From: Polynucleobacter necessarius
GTDB taxonomy: Bacteria; Pseudomonadota; Gammaproteobacteria; Burkholderiales; Burkholderiaceae
Direction of reading: 5' to 3'
Assembly: GCA_900095165.1 (NCBI GenBank)
Contig: LT606947.1
Coordinates: 496,001-560,000, forward strand
DNA: 64,000 bases
The notes beneath the pieces were generated by a model that worked only from the letters and a program-made list of their open reading frames with translations, ran no database searches and had not been told where the DNA came from. Each line of letters begins with the position of its first letter. Within the stretch, counting starts at the first letter, position 1. Both the position numbers and the translations under genes were made by a program. Of the stretch, positions 1 to 9,284 are shown in pieces.

Positions 1-329
1 AGAAGATTGCTGAGTTTGGTGTTAAAGCCCGCGAAGGTAAGTTGTCATTAGAAGACCTAACTGGCGGTACATTCTCCATCTCTAATGGCGGCGTATTCGG
101 CTCCATGCTTTCCACCCCAATTATTAACCCTCCACAGTCAGCGATCTTAGGTATTCATGCGACTAAAGAGCGTGCAGTGGTTGAAAATGGCCAAATCGTG
201 ATTCGTCCGATTAACTACTTTGCTTTGTCTTATGACCATCGCATCATTGACGGTCGTGAAGCGGTGCTTGGCTTGGTAGCAATGAAGGATGCATTGGAAG
301 ATCCTTCACGTCTTCTCCTTGATTTGTAA
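1..329 (+). CDS. odhB: Dihydrolipoyllysine succinyltransferase (E2 of 2-oxoglutarate dehydrogenase), C-terminal part
   Basis: This is the 3' end of the E2 gene of the 2-oxoglutarate dehydrogenase complex, cut by the window edge. The readable frame starts at base 3 and gives about 108 residues of the catalytic acyltransferase domain. The family signature [12 protein letters not shown] is present; its His and Asp are the catalytic pair that transfers the succinyl group from lipoamide to CoA. The preceding [10 protein letters not shown] and [12 protein letters not shown] segments are also typical of this domain. lpdA (E3) follows after 11 bp, the usual odhA-odhB-lpdA order, which favours OdhB over pyruvate dehydrogenase E2. 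The upstream lipoyl domain cannot be seen. Confidence 0.93.
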   Translation, partial: KIAEFGVKAREGKLSLEDLTGGTFSISNGGVFGSMLSTPIINPPQSAILGIHATKERAVVENGQIVIRPINYFALSYDHRIIDGREAVLGLVAMKDALEDPSRLLLDL

Positions 330-340
330 GAGGGAAGAAC

Positions 341-1777
341 ATGAGCCAATCATTTGATGTATTAGTTATCGGCGGTGGCCCTGGTGGCTATATCGCCGCA
401 ATCCGTGCAGCTCAGTTGGGTTTCAAAGTTGCTTGTGCGGAATCTAACGCCTACGACGATCCAAAGGGTGAGCCACGCTTAGGCGGCACTTGCTTGAACG
501 TTGGCTGCATTCCTTCGAAAGCGTTGCTTGCCTCTTCCGAAGAGTTCGAGAAGATTAGTCATCACGTTGCTGACCACGGTATCACCGTGGGATCGGTGAA
601 GTTAGACTCCGGCAAGATGATCGCTCGTAAGGATGCGATTGTAACAAAGATGACTGCTGGTATTCAGTTCTTGTTCCGTAAAAACAAAATTACCTTGTTA
701 AAAGGCCATGCTTCTTTTGAAGGTAAGGGCGCTGACGGCTATCAAGTCAAGATCGACGGCAAAGACAAAGAAGTAGTAACTGCTAAAAACGTGATCATTG
801 CCACTGGATCTAAAGCGCGTCATTTGCCAGGCATTCCTGTCGATAACGTTTTAATTAGTGATAACGAAGGTGGCCTGAAGTTTGATTCCATTCCGAAGAA
901 GCTTGGCGTAATCGGCGCAGGTGTAATCGGTCTGGAGTTGGGTTCAGTTTGGCGCCGTGTTGGTTCTGATGTGACTATTCTCGAGGCACTCCCATCTTTC
1001 TTGGGTGCTTGCGATCAGGGTATTGCAAAAGAAGCGCAAAAGATCTTCACTAAGCAAGGCCTCAAAATCAATATGGGTGTCAAGATTGGCGAAGTAAAGG
1101 CAGACAAGAAGGGTGTTGTTGTTAACTACACCGATAGCGAAGGCAAGGCTCAGAAATTAGAGTGCGATCGTTTAATTGTTTCTGTTGGTCGTGTTCCTAA
1201 TACTGAAAAATTGGGTCTTGATAAGATCGGACTCAAAGTGGATGAGCGCGCTTTCATTCCTATTGATGATCACACTTGTGCAACAGTGGCCCCAGGCGTA
1301 TACGCTGTAGGTGATGTTGTTCGTGGTCCGATGTTGGCTCATAAAGCGGAAGATGAAGGCGTGCTCGTTGCTGAAACTATCGCCGGTCAAAAGCCACACA
1401 TTGATTACAACTGCATTCCTTGGGTTATCTACACCGATCCAGAGATTGCGTGGGTTGGTAAAACTGAAGAGCAGCTCAAGCAGGCTGGCATTGCTTACAA
1501 AGCAGGTCAGTTCCCATTTGCTGCTAATGGTCGTGCATTAGGCATGGACCGTGCTGATGGCTTCGTAAAAGTATTGGCTGATGAAAAAACAGATGAAATC
1601 TTAGGTGTTCATATCATCGGACCTAATGCTTCCGACTTAATTGCTGAAGCAGCCGTAGCAATGGAATTTAAAGCGGCAGCTGAAGATATTGCCCGTATCT
1701 GCCGCCCGCATCCAAGCTTGTCGGAAGTGGTTCGCGAGGCAGCATTAGCGACGGATAAACGTGCATTAAACATGTAA
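341..1777 (+). CDS. lpdA: Dihydrolipoamide dehydrogenase (E3)
   Basis: This is the FAD-dependent E3 subunit that reoxidises dihydrolipoamide with NAD+ in 2-oxoacid dehydrogenase complexes. The protein has 478 residues, normal for the family. It shows the FAD-binding motif GGGPGG at residues 11-16, the redox-active disulfide in GGTCLNVGCIPSK (Cys51 and Cys56), the NAD-binding GAGVIGLELG segment in the middle, and the C-terminal HPSLSE motif (His457-Glu462) that supplies the catalytic base. The start ATG is preceded by a GAGGGAAG ribosome binding site. It sits directly after odhB and its stop codon abuts the TTG start of zapE, so the three are probably cotranscribed. The gene is intact. Confidence 0.97.
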   Translation: MSQSFDVLVIGGGPGGYIAAIRAAQLGFKVACAESNAYDDPKGEPRLGGTCLNVGCIPSKALLASSEEFEKISHHVADHGITVGSVKLDSGKMIARKDAIVTKMTAGIQFLFRKNKITLLKGHASFEGKGADGYQVKIDGKDKEVVTAKNVIIATGSKARHLPGIPVDNVLISDNEGGLKFDSIPKKLGVIGAGVIGLELGSVWRRVGSDVTILEALPSFLGACDQGIAKEAQKIFTKQGLKINMGVKIGEVKADKKGVVVNYTDSEGKAQKLECDRLIVSVGRVPNTEKLGLDKIGLKVDERAFIPIDDHTCATVAPGVYAVGDVVRGPMLAHKAEDEGVLVAETIAGQKPHIDYNCIPWVIYTDPEIAWVGKTEEQLKQAGIAYKAGQFPFAANGRALGMDRADGFVKVLADEKTDEILGVHIIGPNASDLIAEAAVAMEFKAAAEDIARICRPHPSLSEVVREAALATDKRALNM

Positions 1778-2880
1778 TTGAAAGCATTAAAGCATTACCA
1801 TCAAGAGTTAAAGGCACGCGGGTATCAAAGTGATCCCGCGCAGCTTGCTGCCATTGAGCGCTTGCAGCGCTGTGAAGATGAGTGGATTGCTTATAAAGAA
1901 ATCCGCAGTAGTGGCTTAAAAAAGAAACTGTTTAAACCAAAACTACCCCATGGCGTTTATTTGTGGGGTGGGGTAGGTCGCGGCAAATCCTTTCTCATGG
2001 ATTGTTTCTTCGCGGCATCGCCCTTGGAAAAAAGATCCGCATTCATTTTCATGAGTTCATGCGCGAAGTGCATCGCGAGTTGCATGAGCTTTCTGGTTTG
2101 TCTGATCCATTAGACGAGCTTTCTAAAAGAATTGCTAAGCGCTATCGACTCATTTGCTTTGATGAGTTCCACATCAACGATATTGCTGATGCCATGATTT
2201 TGTATCGCTTGCTGAGCGCTTTATTTGAGGATCGCGTCCAGTTTGTCATGACTTCAAATTACCAGCCTAGCCAGTTGTATCCGAACGGCTTGCATCGAGA
2301 TCGCTTATTGCCAGCTATCAAGCTTTTGGAAGAAAAGCTTGACGTGATGAACGTTGATGCAGGTAATGACTATCGTCGCGTCCAGATGGCGCAAGTTGAG
2401 GCTTATCTCACACCAGTTAATACTGAAACTCATGCAACCCTCATGCAAATGTTTCAGGCCCTGATTGGCAACCAAAAAGAAACTGTCCGCCCAGTTTTGC
2501 GGATTGAGTCTCGAGAGTTAAGGCCTCTGCATATGGCCGAAGGAGTTGTTTGGTTTGATTTCCAAACGCTATGCTGTGGCCCAAGGTCGCAAAACGACTA
2601 TTTGGAGATAGCCAATCAGTTTCATACGGTGATTCTGTCCGGGGTGCCTTATATGCCCACTAGAATGACCAATGAAGCCCGTCGCTTTATTTGGCTCATT
2701 GATGTCTTGTACGACCATAAAATCAAGTTAATCATCTCTACAGAGGTCCCGGCAGTGGATTTATATACTGAAGGTCAAATTACCAGCGAGTTCTCCAGAA
2801 CGGTTTCTCGCTTGATCGAGATGCAGTCTCGTGATTACCTAGATGCACCATGTCGGGTAATTGATACCAGCTTGACCTAA
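1778..2880 (+). pseudogene. zapE: ZapE/AFG1-family cell-division ATPase, frameshifted
   Basis: This is an AFG1/ZapE-type P-loop ATPase; ZapE acts at the Z-ring during late division. The first frame (1778-2113, TTG start abutting the lpdA stop) encodes the N-terminus and the Walker A region GGVGRGKS. Homology then continues in the -1 frame from about 2034 with IRIHFHEFMREVH, the Walker B-like LICFDEFH, and the C-terminus to 2880. The switch lies at a run of six A at 2028-2033, where seven A would give one continuous product of about 367 residues. Without correction the product stops about 27 residues after the shift and has no Walker B. The sequence alone cannot separate a real deletion, a sequencing error or slippage at the A-run. 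Confidence 0.88.
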
Positions 2881-2889
2881 AATAGGGTC

Positions 2890-3738
2890 ATGACTAGTAA
2901 TTCCAGCCTAAACGCAGATTTACACTGTCATTCCGTTGTTTCCGATGGAACCTTAACGCCCGAGCAGTTGGCTGAGCGCGCCTATGCGAATGGTGTACGT
3001 TTGTGGGCTTTAACTGATCATGATGAATTGGATGGCCAGGATAAAGCTCGGGCTGCGGCAAATGCACTTGGCATGGACTATCTTTCTGGAGTTGAGATTT
3101 CAGTGACCTGGATGGGGCAGACGATTCATATTGTCGGCTTGGGAATTGATGCTGCGCATGCCGGAATTCTAGAAGGCTTACGTCGCACTCGCGAGGGTCG
3201 CGGCAATCGTGCTCGGCAGATGGCGGAACAATTATTAAAAGCTGGTATACCGGGTGCATACGAAGGCGCGTTACATTTCGCGGGTAATCATGAGCTTATT
3301 TCTCGAACACACTTCGCACGCTTTTTAGTGGAACGGGGCATTTGCAAAGATACCGATCAGGTTTTCAAGAGATACTTGGTTGAGGATAAGCCTGGTTACG
3401 TGCCCCACCTTTGGGCGACATTGGATGATGCAGTTGCATGGATCAAAGGCGCTGGTGGCGCCGCTGTAATTGCGCATCCAGGACGTTACAAGCTCAATGC
3501 CATGCAGATGGATGAACTCTACAAACACTTTAAAGAAATCGGCGGCATGGCCATTGAGGTGATTGCTGGAAGTCATAGTCCGAATCAATATCAAACCAAT
3601 GGCAAGATTGCTCAGCATTATGGATTTTTAGCTTCCCGAGGCTCTGATTTTCATGATCCTGAAGAGAGTTATATTGACCTAGGCACATTACCTCATTTGC
3701 CAGATCATTTAACTCCAGTGTGGTCGCTTTTCCATTAA
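2890..3738 (+). CDS. PHP-domain phosphoesterase/exonuclease (RNase AM / nucleoside-bisphosphate phosphatase family)
   Basis: This 282-residue metal-dependent phosphoesterase belongs to the PHP family. It has the metal-ligand signature DLHCHSVVSDG near residues 10-20, then LTDHDELDG, a central GVEISV, HPGRY with its metal-binding His, and a C-terminal GSDFHDP motif. Relatives include E. coli YciV/RNase AM, a 5'-3' exonuclease on RNA ends, and 3',5'-nucleoside bisphosphatases; the sequence does not decide between these activities. It follows zapE by 9 bp and precedes trpS by 57 bp. Length and motifs suggest an intact gene. Relatives often have a YciO-type gene and an M50 protease gene between this gene and trpS; neither is present. 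Confidence 0.85.
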   Translation: MTSNSSLNADLHCHSVVSDGTLTPEQLAERAYANGVRLWALTDHDELDGQDKARAAANALGMDYLSGVEISVTWMGQTIHIVGLGIDAAHAGILEGLRRTREGRGNRARQMAEQLLKAGIPGAYEGALHFAGNHELISRTHFARFLVERGICKDTDQVFKRYLVEDKPGYVPHLWATLDDAVAWIKGAGGAAVIAHPGRYKLNAMQMDELYKHFKEIGGMAIEVIAGSHSPNQYQTNGKIAQHYGFLASRGSDFHDPEESYIDLGTLPHLPDHLTPVWSLFH

Positions 3739-3795
3739 CTGATTTCTCCTATTTGCTTAACTAGTTTTAATTACCCTTAAAGAATAAAGATCAAG

Positions 3796-4998
3796 ATGTT
3801 TGCAGAACGCGTTCTCTCTGGCATGCGACCAACTGGTAGCTTGCACCTCGGCCATTATCATGGCGTTTTAAAGAATTGGGTTCGCTTGCAGTCAGAGTAT
3901 CCCTGCTTTTTTTTCGTGGCAGACTGGCATGCTTTAACCACTCACTATGAAACTCCGGGTGTGATTGAGCAATCTGTATGGGACATGGTGATTGACTGGT
4001 TGGCTTGCGGTGTTGATCCAAACCAAGCTACTTTATTTATTCAGAGTAAAGTACCTGAGCATGCAGAACTATTTTTATTGCTATCGATGGGCACACCTTT
4101 GGGTTGGCTAGAGCGCGTGCCAACCTATAAAGATCAAATCGAAAAATTCAAAGAAAAAGATTTGCAGACCTACGGTTTCTTAGGCTACCCCTTGCTACAG
4201 GCTGCCGATATTTTGATGTATCGCGCACAATTTGTACCGGTAGGTGAAGACCAGGTTCCGCACGTTGAGATGACGCGTGAAGTAGCGCGCCGCTTTAACT
4301 ACCTTTATGGTCGTGAGCCCGGCTTTGAAGAGAAGGCGCTAGAGGCGGTTAAAAAATTAGGTAGCAAGCGCGCCAAGATGTACGCTGAATTACGCGTTGC
4401 ATTTCAGGAGCGGGGCGACGATGAGGCTTTGGAACAAGCCAAGGCTTTGCTTCAAGAGGCACAAAGCCTCTCAATGGCGGACCGCGAAAGACTGTTCGGA
4501 TTCTTGGAAGGTGCCTGCAAAATTATTCTGCCTGAGCCGCAAGCCTTACTGACAACGGCATCACGTATGCCAGGGATTGATGGGCAGAAAATGTCCAAGT
4601 CTTACGGCAACATGATTGGTATTCGTGAAAATCCCGAGGATGTGATCAAGAAGATCAGGACGATGCCTACCGATCTAGCGCGAGTGCGAAGAACTGACCC
4701 GGGCGATCCTGCACGCTGTCCTGTATGGCAGTTGCATACGGTGTATTCCAATGAAGAAACCAAGACTTGGGTTCAAAAAGAATGTCAGTCAGCAGGTATC
4801 GGATGCCTGGAATGCAAACAACCGGTAATTGATGCCATTTTGGCTGAGCAGCAACCGATGTTTGAGCGCGCCCAAAAGTACTTGGATGATCCTAGCTTAT
4901 TGCGCTCCATCATTGCGGATGGCGGTGATAAGGCGCGCAAGGTTGCTCAAGAAACCATGCGTGAGGTTCGCGAGTCTATGGGCCTAGCGTACGACTAA
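3796..4998 (+). CDS. trpS: Tryptophanyl-tRNA synthetase
   Basis: This cytoplasmic class I aminoacyl-tRNA synthetase charges tRNA-Trp. The HIGH-type motif is HLGHYHG near residue 18, preceded by SGMRPTGSLHLG typical of TrpS, and the KMSKS loop lies at residues 265-269. At 400 residues it is longer than the E. coli enzyme (334) because of an extra segment between the two motifs, around residues 170-235, which I recall as common in betaproteobacterial TrpS. The ATG start is the first in frame. The C-terminal helical domain is complete. A methyltransferase gene follows after 9 bp. Confidence 0.96.
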   Translation: MFAERVLSGMRPTGSLHLGHYHGVLKNWVRLQSEYPCFFFVADWHALTTHYETPGVIEQSVWDMVIDWLACGVDPNQATLFIQSKVPEHAELFLLLSMGTPLGWLERVPTYKDQIEKFKEKDLQTYGFLGYPLLQAADILMYRAQFVPVGEDQVPHVEMTREVARRFNYLYGREPGFEEKALEAVKKLGSKRAKMYAELRVAFQERGDDEALEQAKALLQEAQSLSMADRERLFGFLEGACKIILPEPQALLTTASRMPGIDGQKMSKSYGNMIGIRENPEDVIKKIRTMPTDLARVRRTDPGDPARCPVWQLHTVYSNEETKTWVQKECQSAGIGCLECKQPVIDAILAEQQPMFERAQKYLDDPSLLRSIIADGGDKARKVAQETMREVRESMGLAYD

Positions 4999-5007
4999 GT
5001 CTACCAT

Positions 5008-5571
5008 TTGAGCTCAACGCACAATGTCATTGCAGACGCCTCTCTTTGGATAAGGCGTTTTGCTCCCTTCATTCCAAATGGTGGGGTGGCTCTAGATCTG
5101 GCTTGCGGGGCAGGTAGACATTCCGCATTGTTGGCTTCTCAAGGCCACACTGTTTTGGCTATTGACCGAGACATTTCTGTTTTAGGATACCTGAACGATG
5201 CCCTCATTCAAACTCAAGAGCTAGATCTGGAGGGTTCTGTCTGGCCCTTGCTAGGCAGGCAATTTTCCGGAATTGTGGTCACGAATTACCTTTACCGCCC
5301 ATTTTTGGATGAATTGCCCAAAATGCTCTGCGAGGATGGGGTATTGATCTATGAAACCTTTGCAGATGGGAATGCCCAATTTGGCAAGCCCTCTAACCCC
5401 AATTTTTTACTAAAGCCCGGAGAATTGCTTGCCTTAGCAGGGCGATCAGGCTTGAAAGTGATTGCCTATGAGGATATTTACCTTGATCAACCTAAACCAG
5501 CTATGGTTCAGCGGATTTGTGCTGTAAAAGGCCATTTAAAAGGGTGCATTCCGTTACAATTTTGTGGTTAA
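5008..5571 (+). CDS. Class I SAM-dependent methyltransferase
   Basis: This small 187-residue methyltransferase has a Rossmann fold. The glycine-rich SAM-binding motif [11 protein letters not shown], lies at about residues 28-37, followed by the acidic residue in LAIDRD at the end of strand 2. Later segments [11 protein letters not shown] and [12 protein letters not shown] resemble motif IV and strand 5. The substrate is unknown; relatives are usually annotated only as class I methyltransferases or tellurite-resistance-like proteins. The start codon is TTG at 5008, and no better start is near. The 3' end overlaps the longest possible dapA reading frame, suggesting translational coupling in a trpS-methyltransferase-dapA-bamC run. 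Confidence 0.8.
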   Translation: MSSTHNVIADASLWIRRFAPFIPNGGVALDLACGAGRHSALLASQGHTVLAIDRDISVLGYLNDALIQTQELDLEGSVWPLLGRQFSGIVVTNYLYRPFLDELPKMLCEDGVLIYETFADGNAQFGKPSNPNFLLKPGELLALAGRSGLKVIAYEDIYLDQPKPAMVQRICAVKGHLKGCIPLQFCG

Positions 5572-5596
5572 CATTCAGATAATTCAGACACATTCA

Positions 5597-6520
5597 GTGA
5601 CTAATACAACACAATTCAAAGCTACTAAAAAGCCTATCGCAGGCAGCATGCCTGCGATTGTAACGCCAATGTTTGAGGATGGAAGTCTAGATTTTCCAGC
5701 CTTACGTGCATTGCTAGATTGGCATGTTGCCGAAGGTTCGGATGGCATTGTCATTGTTGGTACGAGCGGGGAATCTCCTACGGTGTCTGTTGAAGAGCAT
5801 TGTGAGCTCATCAAGACGACAGTCGAGCATATTGCTGGACGCATTCCAGTGATTGCTGGCACGGGCGGAAATTCAACTACAGAGGCAATTGAGTTAACTC
5901 AGTTTGCTAAATCTGTTGGCGCTGATGCAAGCCTCCAAGTTGTTCCTTACTACAATAAGCCAACACAAGAGGGCATGTACACCCACTTCAAGAAAATTGC
6001 TGAGTCAGTCGACTTACCTGTGATTCTTTACAACGTTCCAGGCAGAACGGTTGCGGATCTTGCGGGTGAAACTACTGTACGCCTTGCAGGTGTTCCTGGA
6101 ATCATCGGCATTAAAGATGCTACCGGAAGCATTGAGCGTGGCACTTTATTGTTAGCCGATCTCAAGCGCGCTGGCCATCAAGATTTTTCAGTATTTTCTG
6201 GTGATGATCTTAGTGCTGCGATGCTCATGCTCATGGGCGGTAAAGGCAACATTTCTGTAACTGCGAATATTGCCCCATGTCTCATGCATGAACTATGTCA
6301 GGTCGCGATGTCTGATGATGTAGTGAAGGCGCGCGCGATTCAATACCAATTGCTGGCTGTTCATAAAGCCATGTTTACCGAGGCTAATCCAATTCCTGTG
6401 AAATGGGCTTTGTGTGAAATGGGCAAAATCACCGCTGGAATTCGTTTACCTTTAACTCCTTTGAGCGTTGCTTTGCGCGAACCTTTGAAGACTGCAATGA
6501 AACAGGCTGGCTTACTATGA
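5597..6520 (+). CDS. dapA: 4-hydroxy-tetrahydrodipicolinate synthase
   Basis: DapA condenses pyruvate with aspartate semialdehyde, the first committed step of lysine and diaminopimelate synthesis. The protein shows [10 protein letters not shown] at the N-terminus, GTSGESPT for substrate binding, YNVPGRT with the catalytic Tyr, and GIKDATG with the Schiff-base Lys. I chose the GTG at 5597 (about 307 residues). An upstream GTG at 5564 would add 11 residues and overlap the methyltransferase gene; family members are about 290-300 residues, so the shorter form is more likely. The stop codon overlaps the ATG of bamC in an ATGA, indicating coupling. lysC and asd of the same pathway lie elsewhere in this window. 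Confidence 0.95.
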   Translation: MTNTTQFKATKKPIAGSMPAIVTPMFEDGSLDFPALRALLDWHVAEGSDGIVIVGTSGESPTVSVEEHCELIKTTVEHIAGRIPVIAGTGGNSTTEAIELTQFAKSVGADASLQVVPYYNKPTQEGMYTHFKKIAESVDLPVILYNVPGRTVADLAGETTVRLAGVPGIIGIKDATGSIERGTLLLADLKRAGHQDFSVFSGDDLSAAMLMLMGGKGNISVTANIAPCLMHELCQVAMSDDVVKARAIQYQLLAVHKAMFTEANPIPVKWALCEMGKITAGIRLPLTPLSVALREPLKTAMKQAGLL

Positions 6521-7665
6521 TGAATTTGATGCAACTTCTGCGCCAACATTGCGCAATTTTACTGATTATTTCTTTGGCAAGCGTTTCATTACTTGGCTGT
6601 AAATCTGTCACGACAAGTGACACTGTGGATTACAAATCAGCTGGCGCAGTGCGTGGACCAAATTTGTCTTATCCGCCAGACCTCATTACGGCCCAAGCTG
6701 ATCGCCGTTATATCGTTCAGGATGGTTCCGCCACCATGTCTGAATACAATGCCGCAGTTAAAAAATCTGTACAAACACGTAAGAATGTAATGACTGGCAT
6801 TTCGGGTATGCGGATTGCTCGTGATGGTGAGCGTCGTTGGTTAGTTGTAGAAAAGCCAGCACCAGAACTCTATCCACAAATTAAAGATTTCTGGCAGGAA
6901 AATGGTTTCTTATTGGTGATTGACTCACCATCAACCGGCATTATGGAGACTGACTGGGCGGAGAATCGCGCCAAGATTTCACAAGACTTTATTCGCAATA
7001 TTATTGGTGGCGCTTTAGATTCAATCTATGACACTGGTGAGCGAGATAAATATAAGACGCGTCTTGAGGTGAACAAGCCTGGAGAAACTGAGGTTTACAT
7101 TACACAGCGTGGCGCCATTGAAAAATGTACAACAGATTCCACTGGTGCCTGTATCTCCACTATCTGGACTGCCCGTCCTAATGATCCTGAGTTAGAGGCC
7201 GCATTTTTGGTTCGCTTGATGGAGCGCTTGGGTATGACGCAAGAGATGGCTAAGGCTCAAGTTGCCACACCACTAGGCCCTAAGACTCCGAAAGCGAAGT
7301 TGGTTCAAGAGGGCGTCAATACTGCCCATATCGAAATGGCTGCTGGCTTTGATCGCGCCTGGCGTGATACTGGTCTTGCATTGGATCGATCGAACTTTAC
7401 TGTTGAGGACCGTAATCGTGCGAACGGTGTTTACTATGTACGCTATGTCAATCCTAAAGATTTGGGGAATACAAAAGGATTCTTCACAAACCTCTTTAGT
7501 AGCAAGGATGATTCCAGCTTGAAGGCTAAGAAGTATCTTGTAGCGGTTAAATCAACTGGGGATAATTCTTCAAGTGTTTACGTTCAAGATGTTGACGGTA
7601 AACCGGAAAATACTGCGGCTGGTTTACAGCTCCTGACTTTACTTACAGAGCAGATGTCTCGTTAA
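6517..7665 (+). CDS. bamC: Outer-membrane assembly lipoprotein BamC
   Basis: BamC (NlpB) is the lipoprotein of the BAM complex that inserts beta-barrel proteins into the outer membrane. The N-terminus is a lipoprotein signal with a lipobox SLLGC, lipidated Cys at about residue 28. It is followed by an unstructured region with LSYPPDL and two helix-grip domains; the first includes [14 protein letters not shown] and [12 protein letters not shown], and MEKDW-like METDWAEN is present. At 382 residues it is the usual length. It overlaps dapA by 4 bp, the arrangement known from E. coli and from betaproteobacteria. A strong terminator follows at 7693, ending the transcription unit. Confidence 0.92.
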   Translation: MMNLMQLLRQHCAILLIISLASVSLLGCKSVTTSDTVDYKSAGAVRGPNLSYPPDLITAQADRRYIVQDGSATMSEYNAAVKKSVQTRKNVMTGISGMRIARDGERRWLVVEKPAPELYPQIKDFWQENGFLLVIDSPSTGIMETDWAENRAKISQDFIRNIIGGALDSIYDTGERDKYKTRLEVNKPGETEVYITQRGAIEKCTTDSTGACISTIWTARPNDPELEAAFLVRLMERLGMTQEMAKAQVATPLGPKTPKAKLVQEGVNTAHIEMAAGFDRAWRDTGLALDRSNFTVEDRNRANGVYYVRYVNPKDLGNTKGFFTNLFSSKDDSSLKAKKYLVAVKSTGDNSSSVYVQDVDGKPENTAAGLQLLTLLTEQMSR

Positions 7666-7692
7666 GTTACTAGCTTTAAAATGCCAACCAAT

Positions 7693-7722
7693 AAAAAAGC
7701 CGCTTTTCAGCGGCTTTTTTTC
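7693..7722 (+). terminator. Rho-independent terminator after bamC (probably bidirectional)
   Basis: A GC-rich stem AAAAAGCCGC / GCGGCTTTTT with a short TTTTCA loop is followed by a T-run. The stem is flanked by A residues on the left, so it can also terminate the opposite strand, where the small lipoprotein gene ends at 7736. It lies exactly between the two convergent genes. Confidence 0.9.
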
Positions 7723-7735
7723 TTCAAGAAGAAGA

Positions 7736-7900
7736 TTACTTCTTAGCGTCAGCAGCTGGGGCAGCTGGAGCGTCAGCAGCTGGAGCGGCTGGAGCAGCTG
7801 GAGCAGCTGGAGCAGCTTCTACAGGTTTTGCTTCTTCTTTTTTATCGCAAGCGGCCAAAGCGATTGCCAACATTGCTACGAGTGCGAGTGACTTCTTCAT
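7736..7900 (-). CDS. Small Ala/Pro-repeat lipoprotein (54 aa)
   Basis: This is a short gene of 54 residues. It starts at the ATG at 7900 with a good ribosome binding site (AGAGGGA, about 8 bp upstream). The N-terminus MKKSLALVAMLAIALAAC is a lipoprotein signal peptide ending in a lipobox with the lipidated Cys at residue 18. Asp at the +2 position would favour retention in the inner membrane by the E. coli rule. The mature part is an acidic and basic linker (DKKEEAKPVE) followed by five to six Ala-Ala-Pro repeats, some with Asp, and ends ADAKK. It is probably a periplasmic extended peptide; the function is unknown. The low-complexity repeat is encoded by GCT-GCT-CCA triplet repeats, which could change number by slippage. 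Confidence 0.8.
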   Translation of the reverse strand: MKKSLALVAMLAIALAACDKKEEAKPVEAAPAAPAAPAAPAADAPAAPAADAKK

Positions 7901-8077
7901 TTGTAATTCCCTCTTAAAAAATTATCATCAATAACCAGTTATTAATATGCAGAAAATACAGGGTTACCCCTTAGGTACTTTCCAGCGTTCATTATAACTA
8001 TCTCAGAATCCAGCCTTAAAAAACCAACCAACCAGCCTCAAATGCCTCAAAAAGGCTGTTGCTTAACCCAACTTTTC

Positions 8078-9240
8078 CTACAGAGCCCTTAATTGTTTTT
8101 TGGCAGCAAGTGCACGCCAAACCTTCTTTATTGCGCTAGATTGCCCTGTCGTTACATCTTCGCCATTGCAATAAATCCTAGCGCCTAAGGCTAGGAGTCT
8201 TGTTTGGGGGTGTGGTTTCAGAGCTTGCTTGGCAAGCTGAATACTAAATTCTTCTGATGAAAGATTGTGTGCGGTCCCGTCAAAATAGGCCTGAGGTTTT
8301 GGTTCACTAAGATAGGCGATGCCAGGAAGGAATGAGTCTATGCGATCTAGTTTTAAGTCTTGTAATTTTACGGCCACCTGCTTAATCAGCTCTTCCGGAA
8401 GTTGCTCGGCCTGGTTAGTTGCTGTTTGCTTGGGGTCAGCAAAGCGTCTGTCTAACTCAGGAATATCTTCAAGTGATTCAGCTAGACGCCATAAGCTTTC
8501 TTGCAGGATTTCTTTATAGCTTTGAGCTCTGAATCCAACTGACCAAGTTTGACAACCACCATCTAAGGTAATGCCGTCATGAGCAACGTGAGGTGGTAGA
8601 TACAGCATGTCACCCGGTTCTAGATCCCATTCTTGCTCGACCTTGAAGTTCTTTAGAATCTTCAGGGGTAGATCGGGGTTGAGGCTTAAATCTTTCTGTT
8701 CCGAAATACGCCAACGCCTGCGCCCCGACATCTGAATTAAAAAGACATCATGCGAATCGAAGTGTGGGCCAACGCCACCGCCGGGATCGGCAATGCTAAT
8801 CATCAAATCATCTAGACGCGCATCCGGAATAAAGCGAAACCAAGAAAAAATTTTTGCTGCCGCAGGATGTCGCGCTTCCATTCCCTGAAGTAGTAGGGTC
8901 CAGTCAGGTGACTCAACTGAGGGGATAGATTTCCTTTTAAATGGACCATCTGCAAAAGTCCAAGGTTTTGCTTTGATTAATCTAGATTCAACCGCGTCAT
9001 CACTTGATATTTTGAACAACTCTTCTACTGATATTGCACTTCCCAGTGGTTCACCCAATTTCTTGGCAAGCTCAAAGGCGGGAATAGCGCCGCGGACTAA
9101 TAGCGGCTTTTTATGCCAATAGGTTTTCATGAACTGCTGGGGGCTGTTACCCCCCCCAGAAGAGCCCATGGGCGATCTAGCGGAAGGTTTTGGGGTGCCT
9201 GCGGCGGATCGTAGGGCTTGCTCAAGTAAAATGCAGTCAT
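8078..9240 (-). pseudogene. roxA: Ribosomal protein L16 hydroxylase-like JmjC/cupin oxygenase, N-terminal frameshift
   Basis: This is a 2-oxoglutarate/Fe(II) oxygenase of the YcfD/RoxA type, which hydroxylates an Arg of ribosomal protein L16. The main frame (8078-9169) encodes the cupin core with GPHFDSHDVFLIQ (iron-binding His and Asp), the distal His in LPPHVAHDG, and the C-terminal dimer and winged-helix regions. The natural N-terminus appears to begin at the ATG at 9240 (LDRPWALLGG), but it is in another frame. Both frames meet in a run of eight G on the coding strand (9150-9157); nine would join them. Translation from ATG 9169 would lose only about 25 residues outside the catalytic core, so partial function is possible. 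It is divergent from slyD. Confidence 0.8.
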
Positions 9241-9284
9241 ATAAGTAAAAAGCTATTTAAAACACAATGTTGAATGAATTACGC

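Noticed and set aside
2020..2040. Programmed -1 frameshift at AAAAAAG in zapE
   Set aside because: The heptamer is not in the A AAA AAG phase used by dnaX-type signals, no strong downstream stem was seen, and many other genes have similar simple indels.
2894..3259. 121-codon minus-strand open frame opposite the PHP gene
   Set aside because: It is antisense to an intact conserved gene, has no ribosome binding site and low-complexity His/Pro-rich composition typical of shadow frames.
7741..7830. Short tandem repeat array as a minisatellite or CRISPR-like element
   Set aside because: The repeats are GCT/CCA codons of the small lipoprotein gene and have no spacers.
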